6,097 nt of DNA from Salaquimonas sp. (GTDB lineage: Bacteria > Pseudomonadota > Alphaproteobacteria > Rhizobiales > Rhizobiaceae). Every line of letters begins with the position of its first letter. Positions within the stretch are counted from its first letter, which is position 1. Of this stretch, positions 1 through 5,610 are shown piece by piece. The stretch lies in assembly GCA_024639745.1 (NCBI GenBank), contig JAHEHW010000024.1:4371-10467 (forward strand). The letters run 5' to 3'. The notes under the pieces were generated by a model. It was not told where the DNA came from. It ran no database searches and was given only the letters and a program-made list of their open reading frames with translations. The position numbers and the translations under genes are program-made.

Positions 1-116
1 GCAACAAGAACGTGCTTCAGATCAACGGGGAAATGGTCGAGAGGCTGCATTACAGGATGGCGAGAAAACTGCTGGATCATTTCGACCAGCCTTGGAATAA
101 GGGAACATGGGTTTGA
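1..116 (+). CDS. 3' end of an unidentified gene, possibly a CoA-ester lyase (HpcH/HpaI-CitE type)
   Basis: Only the last 37 codons are in the window (first full codon at 3, TGA at 114-116). The visible peptide starts NKNVLQINGEMVERLHYRMA and ends in WNKGTWV. A stretch of the form 'hydrophobic-G-x-M-V-(E/D)-x-L-H' followed by an amphipathic helix resembles the C-terminal end of citrate lyase beta/malyl-CoA lyase proteins, as I recall those sequences; the catalytic barrel is outside the window, so the call is tentative. This frame was preferred over the frame that stays open to 100 because its composition is more protein-like and because its stop overlaps the start of the next gene in the ATG...TGA manner typical of coupled genes. 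Product function remains unproven. Confidence 0.5.
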   Translation, partial: NKNVLQINGEMVERLHYRMARKLLDHFDQPWNKGTWV

Positions 117-319
117 CCAGACTATACCGGTTTCTCACAGGCCCTGACGACTCTTCATTCTGTGACAAGGTTTCCAAAGCGCTTTCCGAGGGTTGGGAGC
201 TTTATGGCGACCCGCAATACACATCCGATCCGGCAACCGGCCATTTACATTGCGGCCAGGCGGTGATCAAGGAAGTCGATGCGCCATATGAACCCAACAA
301 AAAGCTGGGGGAATACTGA
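107..319 (+). CDS. DUF1737 domain small protein
   Basis: A complete 70-residue protein that is essentially one DUF1737 domain. Visible family hallmarks are LYRFLTGPDDSSFC at residues 5-18, an amphipathic helix leading to GWELYGDP at 29-36, and GHLHCGQAVIKEV at 45-57, with the C-terminal KKLGEY. There is no signal peptide or membrane segment, so it should be cytoplasmic. The biochemical function of this family is not known to me. The ATG lies inside the last codons of the upstream gene (10-base overlap), and AAGGGA sits just before it with short spacing; the in-frame TTG at 113 would have better spacing but is a less usual start codon. The overlap suggests translational coupling, so its role is probably tied to the upstream enzyme rather than to the convergent pho genes. 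Confidence 0.85.
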   Translation: MGLTRLYRFLTGPDDSSFCDKVSKALSEGWELYGDPQYTSDPATGHLHCGQAVIKEVDAPYEPNKKLGEY

Positions 320-339
320 TTGTCCGTTAAGCTGCGCTT

Positions 340-1053
340 TTATCCGTCGTAATCGAGAGAATATCCGGCCGCACGCACGGTCCGAATCGGATCCGCTGCA
401 CCTTCCTGGTGCAGCGCCTTTCTCAAACGACCGACATGCACATCGACAGTGCGGAAATCAATGTCCAGATCGTGTCCCCACACACGGTCGAGCAATTGCT
501 CACGGCTCCAGACCCTGCCGGGTCGCTCCAACAGAACCGTAAGCAGCCTGAACTCCGTCGGTCCCAACTTGACCGGCATGCCATTACGTAAAACACGATG
601 ACGACCAGGATCGAGTTCCAGATCGCCGTGCTGGAGCAGTTCTCCAACGCTTGCAGGCCGGGTGCGGCGCAAAAGAGCCTTCGCGCGCGCCAGCAATTCA
701 TTGATCGAGTACGGCTTCACGACATAGTCATCAGCGCCGGTTTCAAAGCCCCGGAGTTTATCTCCCTCTTCACCACGCGCCGTTAGCATGATGATGGGTA
801 TCGCGCGGGTCTCGGCGCTTTTCTTCAATTGGCGGCAGACCTCGATACCGGAAAGTTTCGGCAGCATCCAATCGAGAATGACGATATCAGGATCGTCTTC
901 CCTTACCGCCAGAAGGCCTTCCTCACCGTCTCTTGCAACGCGTACTTCGTAATTCTCTGAACTGAAATTGTACGAGAGAAGCTCTGCCTGGGCAGGCTCG
1001 TCCTCGATGATCACCACGGTGGGCAACTGTATGGAAGCAGAGCTCATTTCCAT
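340..1053 (-). CDS. phoB: Phosphate regulon response regulator PhoB
   Basis: An OmpR-family two-component regulator of 237 residues, a usual PhoB length. The receiver domain spans about 11-127, with acidic residues E17 and D18, phospho-acceptor D61 (in VILDWMLPKLSG), T91 and K113 (in VVKPYS). The winged-helix DNA-binding domain spans about 142-234, with LGPTEFRLL, the recognition-helix region FRTVDVHVGRLRKAL and the C-terminal hairpin IRTVRAAGYSL. When phosphorylated by PhoR it binds Pho boxes and activates phosphate-scavenging genes. The start is uncertain: ATG at 1053 (chosen; CGGAA lies a few bases upstream), ATG at 1047 (gives MSSASIQLP), or TTG at 1068, which would overlap the phoU stop as TTGA. 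It is the last gene of the pst unit, 11 bases after phoU. No phoR follows. Confidence 0.96.
   Translation of the reverse strand: MEMSSASIQLPTVVIIEDEPAQAELLSYNFSSENYEVRVARDGEEGLLAVREDDPDIVILDWMLPKLSGIEVCRQLKKSAETRAIPIIMLTARGEEGDKLRGFETGADDYVVKPYSINELLARAKALLRRTRPASVGELLQHGDLELDPGRHRVLRNGMPVKLGPTEFRLLTVLLERPGRVWSREQLLDRVWGHDLDIDFRTVDVHVGRLRKALHQEGAADPIRTVRAAGYSLDYDG
394..416 (+). terminator. Candidate terminator hairpin for the plus-strand unit, inside phoB
   Basis: A perfect 9-base inverted repeat (394-402 with 408-416, arm CGCTGCACC) closes a 5-base loop. On the plus strand it is followed by CCTTTCTC, a weak pyrimidine tract. It lies 75 bases past the DUF1737 stop and within the PhoB codons for roughly residues 214-222. 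There is no room for a terminator in the 20-base gap between the convergent genes, so this stem could end plus-strand transcription. The tract is poor for an intrinsic terminator, and the repeat may simply reflect coding sequence. Confidence 0.3.
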
Positions 1054-1064
1054 GAATTTCCGTG

Positions 1065-1790
1065 TCAATTACCGTTCCGAGGTTCTTCAGCTGCGATGGT
1101 CGCAATCAGGTCGCTTTTCGGACGATCTTCATCCGGAAGCGCACCAGTCACGAGATAGGTGATCTGTTCGGCAATTCCGGTAACATGGTCTCCCATCCGC
1201 TCCAGATTCTTCGCAATGAATAGAAGATGCATGCTGGCGCTGATGTTTCTCGGATCTTCCATCATATGCGTCAGCAATTCGCGGAACAGCGTATTGTGCA
1301 TATGATCGACTTCTTCATCGCGCCTCCGCAATTCTTCGGCCATATCGGTATCGCGTTTCACGAAAGCATCCAGAACATCGCCCACCATTTCGCGAACCAT
1401 TTTGCCCATACGCTTGAGCGTGGCCGCCGAAGACCCGACAGGCGTATCATCGGCAATGATTGTCGCTCGTTTAGCGATATTCTTCGCATAATCCCCGATC
1501 CGCTCCAGATTTGTGGAAACCCTGAGGGCGCACACTACGCTTCTGAGGTCTGCAGCCATCGGTTGGCGAAGGGCCAGCAGTCTCACAGCAAGTTCGTCCG
1601 TCTCGATTTCAAGTGCATCGACACGCCGATCGTTTTTGATGACCTTGCTGCAAAGTTCCTTGTCCCGGTTGACCAGGCCCATTACCGAGTCATCGATCAG
1701 GGCTTCGACAATGCCGCCCATCTCCAGGAGTTTGCTCTCGATGGTGCCCAACTCTTCGTCGAAGGATTTGACGATATGTGATGATTCCAT
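1065..1790 (-). CDS. phoU: Phosphate transport regulator PhoU
   Basis: A 241-residue all-helical cytoplasmic protein made of two related three-helix repeats, the normal PhoU length. Each repeat carries the family's metal-binding signature: NLERIGDYAKNI at 94-105 and NLERMGDHVTGI at 195-206. The N-terminus (HIVKSFDEELGTIESKLLEMGG) matches the family. PhoU is a negative regulator: it is thought to connect the PstB/PstSCAB transporter with the PhoR kinase so that phosphate sufficiency shuts down PhoB signalling, and its loss usually causes excessive phosphate uptake. The ATG at 1790 has a purine-rich GGACGAGAG upstream. It lies 35 bases after pstB and 11 bases before the preferred phoB start, so the three are surely co-transcribed. 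The last 20 or so residues are acidic and probably disordered. Confidence 0.96.
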   Translation of the reverse strand: MESSHIVKSFDEELGTIESKLLEMGGIVEALIDDSVMGLVNRDKELCSKVIKNDRRVDALEIETDELAVRLLALRQPMAADLRSVVCALRVSTNLERIGDYAKNIAKRATIIADDTPVGSSAATLKRMGKMVREMVGDVLDAFVKRDTDMAEELRRRDEEVDHMHNTLFRELLTHMMEDPRNISASMHLLFIAKNLERMGDHVTGIAEQITYLVTGALPDEDRPKSDLIATIAAEEPRNGN

Positions 1791-1825
1791 GGCTCTCGTC
1801 CTAAAGATGGTCAGCAGTTTTCGGA

Positions 1826-2653
1826 CTAGCCGATTCTACCGGTGATGTAATTTTTGGTTCGCTCTTCCCGCGGGTTCTGGAAGATCTCGTCCGTGTCGCC
1901 GTGCTCGACGAGATTCCCCAGGTGAAAAAACGCGGTCTTCTGGGAAACACGCGCTGCCTGCTGCATCGAGTGGGTGACGATGACGATCGTGTAATTCTCG
2001 CGCAATTCGTCGATCAGTTCCTCGACCGTTGCTGTTGCGATGGGATCTAGCGCGGAGCAGGGTTCGTCCATGAGGATGACTTCCGGACTGACCGCGATGG
2101 CTCGTGCAATGCAAAGCCTTTGTTGCTGCCCCCCGGAAAGCCCGGTACCGGGCTGATGCATCCGGTCCTTCACCTCCTGGAAAAGACCGGCGCGCCGGAG
2201 GCTGGTAACGACGATCTCTTCAAGGTCCGTCTTGTTACGTGAAAGACCGTGAATTCGCGGACCATACGCGACATTCTCGAAGATCGATTTCGGAAACGGG
2301 TTAGGTTTCTGGAACACCATGCCGACCCGCGCGCGCAGTTCGACAACGTCAATCTTCGGGTCATAAATGTCATCGTCATCAAGCGTGATCTTGCCGGTCA
2401 CTCGGCAGATGTCGATGGTGTCGTTCATCCGGTTAAGACAGCGAAGGAAAGTTGACTTCCCACAACCCGAAGGCCCGATCAACGCCGTTACTTCATTAGC
2501 GCCGATATCGAGATTGACATCGAAAAGGGCCTGCTTTTCACCGTAGAAAACATTGACATTCTCGCCGCGCATCTTCGGTTTTGCGGCTTCATGCAACATG
2601 CCAGGCAGATGGCTCGTAGCCGCCTCCGACTTGTATATCTTGTTACTGTCCAT
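1826..2653 (-). CDS. pstB: Phosphate ABC transporter ATP-binding protein PstB
   Basis: The ATPase subunit of the high-affinity phosphate importer; it acts as a dimer on the cytoplasmic face of PstC/PstA. With the start used here it has 275 residues and shows every ABC landmark: Walker [10 protein letters not shown] (60-68), Q-loop in VFQKPNPFP (Q115), signature LSGGQQQR (172-179), Walker B VILMDEP (192-198), D-loop SALD (200-203) and switch histidine in VTHS (H228). The pattern [10 protein letters not shown] and the end YITGRIG are typical of PstB rather than other importers. Start choice: ATG at 2653 has GAGAGAG (2660-2666) six bases away; ATG at 2659 has AAGGA (2670-2674) ten bases away; a TTG at 2668 has AAGGA too close. 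The first 30 or so residues before [10 protein letters not shown] form a variable leader. Confidence 0.97.
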   Translation of the reverse strand: MDSNKIYKSEAATSHLPGMLHEAAKPKMRGENVNVFYGEKQALFDVNLDIGANEVTALIGPSGCGKSTFLRCLNRMNDTIDICRVTGKITLDDDDIYDPKIDVVELRARVGMVFQKPNPFPKSIFENVAYGPRIHGLSRNKTDLEEIVVTSLRRAGLFQEVKDRMHQPGTGLSGGQQQRLCIARAIAVSPEVILMDEPCSALDPIATATVEELIDELRENYTIVIVTHSMQQAARVSQKTAFFHLGNLVEHGDTDEIFQNPREERTKNYITGRIG

Positions 2654-2659
2654 TTTCAT

Positions 2660-2674
2660 CTCTCTCAATTCCTT
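2660..2674 (-). promoter_or_regulatory. Purine-rich ribosome binding region of pstB
   Basis: AAGGA (2670-2674) and GAGAGAG (2660-2666) lie in tandem upstream of two in-frame ATG codons (2659 and 2653). The spacing of GAGAGAG favours 2653, while AAGGA could serve 2659. The upstream TTG at 2668 falls within this region and is unlikely to be the start. Confidence 0.5.
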
Positions 2675-2698
2675 GAATGTCCGGGATCACTTTACAGA

Positions 2699-4024
2699 TT
2701 ACCAGCGTCGTTCGAAACGCTTGCGCAGAATGATCGCCGCAATATTCATTACCGCCAGGAAGCACAGAAGGACGATAATGCCGCCCCAGGCCTTCTCGTA
2801 GAAACTGTAATCTGCGCGCGCGGCCCAGGTATAAATCTGTGCGGGCATGGCCGAATTGGGCTCAACGAAACCCGACATGAAACTTTCCGGATAGCCTGTT
2901 GCTACAAAACCGACCATGCCAATCAGCAGAAGCGGCGCGGTTTCACCTAACGCTTGCGCCAGACCGATGATCGTTCCGGTGAGAATACCCGGCATGGCAA
3001 GCGGCAGGACATGGTGAAAAACAGCCTGCGTTTTCGAGGCGCCGACGCCGAGCGCGGCCTCGCGGATTGAGGGTGGCACGGACTTCAGCGATGCACGCGT
3101 CGAGATGATGATGGTAGGCAATGTCATCAGCGTCAACACCAACCCACCAACCAGCGGCGCGGACTGCGGCAGATGCATGAACTGGATGAATACCGACAGA
3201 CCCAGAATACCAAAGACGATCGAGGGTACGGCAGCCAGATTGGAAATGTTGACCTCAATCAGGTCGGTGAACCGATTCTGGGGCGCGAATTCCTCCAAAT
3301 AGATGGAAGCGGCAACGCCGATCGGCAGAGACAGGACCAGAACGACCAGCATCATGAAGAAAGAACCAATCACAGATGCGCCAATTCCGGCGGCACCAGG
3401 GTTATCGACACCAGTATCGGCGCCCGTGATGAAGTTCCAGTCGAAAACGTTCTGAATGATACCGTTTCCGCGCAGTACATCGACGAGGTCAAGATCGCTG
3501 CGCATCAGGAAGCGGCTGTCCGTCATGGAATCACGTGTAATGCGGCCGTTGATATAGCCGTTGACCCGAGACGAGGCTGCCAGCGAGAACTTGACCGGCT
3601 GCCCGAGCTGATCCGTATTTTCACGGTAGAACTCACGCAGCGTACTGCCGACCTTGCCCAGAAGGCGCTCGGTTGCCTCCTCGGTGAATTCGACATTTTC
3701 CGCGCTGCCGGCCATTCTTTGCTGCAGGCTTTGAATGAAATATTGCGAATAGGCTTTGGTTTTGAAGAGTTGTCCTTCGGCAGCCTCGTACTGTTCTTCG
3801 CTGAGCGTGAAATCAATCTCCACTACTGTCTTGCTGAAGGCCGGGATGCCCGAGCTAAAGATCGAGTAGCCAAGGACGGCCAGAAAGAAAAGGCCGATAA
3901 CGATCGCCCCGATACCATAAGCGCGGAACCGCTTCTCCGCATTGTTGCGGGCGATTGTACGTCGACGCGTAGCGTCGGGATTGGCACGGATTCCGGTAGC
4001 AGGTGCGTTCGTGCTTGTGCTCAC
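2699..4024 (-). CDS. pstA: Phosphate ABC transporter permease PstA, long form
   Basis: One of the two membrane subunits of the phosphate importer, 441 residues against about 296 in E. coli. Residues 1-36 form a basic cytoplasmic tail. A first membrane helix lies at about 37-58, followed by a hydrophilic segment of roughly 150 residues (59-212) that should be periplasmic by the positive-inside rule and matches what I recall as DUF3333. The canonical permease part follows (about 213-437), with GVAASIYLEEFAP at 237-249 and the PstB-docking EAA loop EAALGVGASKTQAVFHHVLP at 322-341. The start is GTG at 4024: its last two bases plus the next base form the pstC stop (GTGA), and GGGAG (4033-4037) is eight bases upstream. 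pstA translation is therefore probably coupled to pstC. PstB follows after 45 bases. Confidence 0.96.
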   Translation of the reverse strand: MSTSTNAPATGIRANPDATRRRTIARNNAEKRFRAYGIGAIVIGLFFLAVLGYSIFSSGIPAFSKTVVEIDFTLSEEQYEAAEGQLFKTKAYSQYFIQSLQQRMAGSAENVEFTEEATERLLGKVGSTLREFYRENTDQLGQPVKFSLAASSRVNGYINGRITRDSMTDSRFLMRSDLDLVDVLRGNGIIQNVFDWNFITGADTGVDNPGAAGIGASVIGSFFMMLVVLVLSLPIGVAASIYLEEFAPQNRFTDLIEVNISNLAAVPSIVFGILGLSVFIQFMHLPQSAPLVGGLVLTLMTLPTIIISTRASLKSVPPSIREAALGVGASKTQAVFHHVLPLAMPGILTGTIIGLAQALGETAPLLLIGMVGFVATGYPESFMSGFVEPNSAMPAQIYTWAARADYSFYEKAWGGIIVLLCFLAVMNIAAIILRKRFERRW

Positions 4025-5493
4025 TCATATTGCTCCCGGTACTTGCGGACGATGTAGAGGGCGATGATGTTCAGCCCGAGCGTGATGACGAATAGCGTCA
4101 TGCCGAGGGCAAAAGCGACCAGAGCCTCGGGAGATGAGAAATCCGCATCGCCCGTCAGCTGGCTGACAATCTTTGCGGTAACCGTTGTCATCGCCTCGAA
4201 CGGGTTCAAGGACATTCTGGCCGCAGCGCCTGCGCCAAGAACAACGATCATGGTTTCTCCGATGGCCCTCGAGGCAGCGAGCAAAATGGCACCGACAATG
4301 CCTGGAAGCGCTGCAGGAAGAACAACCTTCTTGATCGTTTCGGATTGCGTCGCGCCAAGCGCATAGGAGCCGTCGCGCATAGATTGGGGCACGGCGTTAA
4401 TGATGTCATCAGATAGAGAGCTGACAAACGGGATCAACATGATGCCCATGACGAGACCCGCAGTCATGACAGCTGTTCCTGCCTGCATGATCCCCACCCC
4501 CTCGTCGCCAAAAACCGCGAGCAACAGTGGCCCAACTGTCAGTAGCGCGAAAAGGCCGTAGACGATCGTGGGGATGCCAGCCAGGACTTCAAGCATGGGT
4601 TTTGCCATGGCGCGCAATTGCGGTCCGGCATATTCAGAGAGGTAGATCGCCGCAAAGAGGCCAATCGGCACAGCGACCACCAGGGCGACGAGAGAAATAT
4701 ACAGCGTTCCCCAAAGGAGTGGCAAAATACCAAGATCCGAACTACCGCCGCGACCGGAAAAGCTCGGTGCCCAGCTGGTACCGAAGAAGAAATCGGATGC
4801 CGGATAGAGCGTGAAAAATTCATAGGTATTGAAGATCAGCGAAAGAACGATACCGATCGTCGTCAGGATAGCGATCGAAGCCGCCGAGATCAGAAGAACT
4901 TTTAGGCCATTCTCGACGACATTGCGGGCGCGAAATCGAGGCTGTGTCTCACGAATTCCCCAGATCAAGCCGAGCAGCGACAGCGCGACCACAGCAATGA
5001 TCATGTAGAACCTTCCATCTCGCCGCATGCTCCGGTAACTCTGCGCAGCTTGCAGCATAGGCCGCGTTATTTCGGAGGTCAGAATTTGTCCCGCAGATTT
5101 GAACCCTTCCGTAATGCTGTTCAAATCTGCATTCGGGTCGCGGGCAAGCTCATCGCTAATTGTTCCTTGGGCGACAGTCGAGTCGAGGCCGTCGGCAACT
5201 CTTCGAACTTCCGCCATCAAGAGGCCTAGGCTCGACGTTTCGCTGACTGCGGACTCCGGGATCGAGGAAGAAATCGAATAATTGACGTAAAGCGGCTGGG
5301 CGATCGACCAGACCACCAGTAGTAGTGCAGCAGGAACCAGCGCTTTTAGGGCGACGTTGCTGCCATAATATTTGGGCATGGAATGCAGATTGCGCTGGTC
5401 ACCATTGACCAGGGAAAGAGCGCGCTGGCGCCCTAGGAAGAAACCCGTGGCTGACAAGGCTAAGATGAAGAGTAGGGCCCATAAGACGAGCAT
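4021..5493 (-). CDS. pstC: Phosphate ABC transporter permease PstC, long form
   Basis: The partner permease of PstA, 490 residues against about 319 in E. coli. The extra N-terminal part contains membrane helices near 2-21, 50-70 and 161-180 and a hydrophilic, helix-prone segment of about 90 residues (71-160) predicted to face the periplasm; I recall this as the DUF3708 region. The core permease starts at about 195. It has the family segment AVPIGLFAAIYLSEYAGPQLR at 274-294, ending in a basic residue, and the EAA-like loop DGSYALGATQSETIKKVVLP at 374-393, which should dock onto PstB. Further helices lie at about 391-412 and 457-482. The ATG at 5493 has TTGGAA upstream with normal spacing. Its stop overlaps the pstA start. 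It is separated from pstS by 117 bases containing inverted repeats, so it may be expressed at a lower level than pstS. Confidence 0.96.
   Translation of the reverse strand: MLVLWALLFILALSATGFFLGRQRALSLVNGDQRNLHSMPKYYGSNVALKALVPAALLLVVWSIAQPLYVNYSISSSIPESAVSETSSLGLLMAEVRRVADGLDSTVAQGTISDELARDPNADLNSITEGFKSAGQILTSEITRPMLQAAQSYRSMRRDGRFYMIIAVVALSLLGLIWGIRETQPRFRARNVVENGLKVLLISAASIAILTTIGIVLSLIFNTYEFFTLYPASDFFFGTSWAPSFSGRGGSSDLGILPLLWGTLYISLVALVVAVPIGLFAAIYLSEYAGPQLRAMAKPMLEVLAGIPTIVYGLFALLTVGPLLLAVFGDEGVGIMQAGTAVMTAGLVMGIMLIPFVSSLSDDIINAVPQSMRDGSYALGATQSETIKKVVLPAALPGIVGAILLAASRAIGETMIVVLGAGAAARMSLNPFEAMTTVTAKIVSQLTGDADFSSPEALVAFALGMTLFVITLGLNIIALYIVRKYREQYE
4033..4037 (-). promoter_or_regulatory. 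Ribosome binding site fixing the GTG start of pstA
   Basis: GGGAG on the minus strand, inside the last codons of pstC, lies eight bases before the GTG at 4024. It supports GTG as the true start and a stop-start overlap of pstC and pstA. Confidence 0.6.
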
Positions 5494-5533
5494 GACGTTC
5501 CAATCGGCTTTTACTGCCTGAAGGATGGATGCA

Positions 5534-5567
5534 AAAGAGCAGCACTATGTCCGCTCTTTCCAAAGAG
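5534..5567 (-). promoter_or_regulatory. Overlapping, mutually exclusive stem-loops between pstS and pstC
   Basis: In the minus-strand transcript three hexamers occur in order: CUCUUU (5567-5562), AAAGAG (5559-5554) and CUCUUU (5539-5534). The middle one can pair with either neighbour. Pairing with the first gives a tight stem with a 2-base spacer, which in practice means losing the innermost pair. Pairing with the last extends to 7 base pairs (AAAGAGC with GCUCUUU), closes a 12-base loop and ends in UUUU. The second form resembles a weak terminator and the first would exclude it, as in an attenuator or a site of partial termination between the abundant binding protein and the permeases. The stems are A/U-rich and short, so this could be chance. 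Confidence 0.35.
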
Positions 5568-5571
5568 TACT

Positions 5572-5596
5572 ACTCCCCACTTTTACGGCGGGGAGT
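5572..5596 (-). promoter_or_regulatory. GC-rich stem-loop just after pstS
   Basis: A perfect 7-base inverted repeat (ACTCCCC at 5572-5578, GGGGAGT at 5590-5596) with an 11-base loop begins 14 bases after the pstS stop on the transcript. No T-tract follows, so it is unlikely to terminate by itself. A stem here could block 3' exonucleases and keep pstS mRNA more abundant than the downstream permease mRNA, a common arrangement in binding-protein transporter operons; that role is inference. Confidence 0.45.
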
Positions 5597-5610
5597 GGAC
5601 TTTACTTTGA

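Noticed and set aside
329..339. AAGC-TGC-GCTT mini-hairpin followed by TTTA in the gap between DUF1737 and phoB
   Set aside because: A 4-bp stem with a 3-base loop is too weak to call a terminator.
279..542. An 87-codon plus-strand frame running from the DUF1737 gene into the 3' end of phoB
   Set aside because: It overlaps two well-supported genes in other frames, and its composition (His, Arg and Pro-rich) is not protein-like.
1227..1781. A 184-codon open frame on the plus strand opposite phoU
   Set aside because: It lies wholly within phoU on the other strand, and its His- and Phe-rich composition is explained as the shadow of phoU codons.
1791..1825. The phoU-pstB gap, checked for an internal promoter or hairpin
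   Set aside because: Only 35 bases, with a ribosome binding region and no inverted repeat beyond four bases and no promoter-like pair of boxes.
3173..4057. A 294-codon open frame on the plus strand opposite pstA
   Set aside because: It is fully antisense to a clear pstA, has a low-complexity D/R/E-rich composition and no recognisable domain. Long antisense frames are common opposite GC-biased genes.
4466..4472. CTGTCAT on the minus strand, like half a Pho box
   Set aside because: It lies within conserved pstC coding sequence, and the second TGTCA-type repeat at the expected 11-base spacing is absent.
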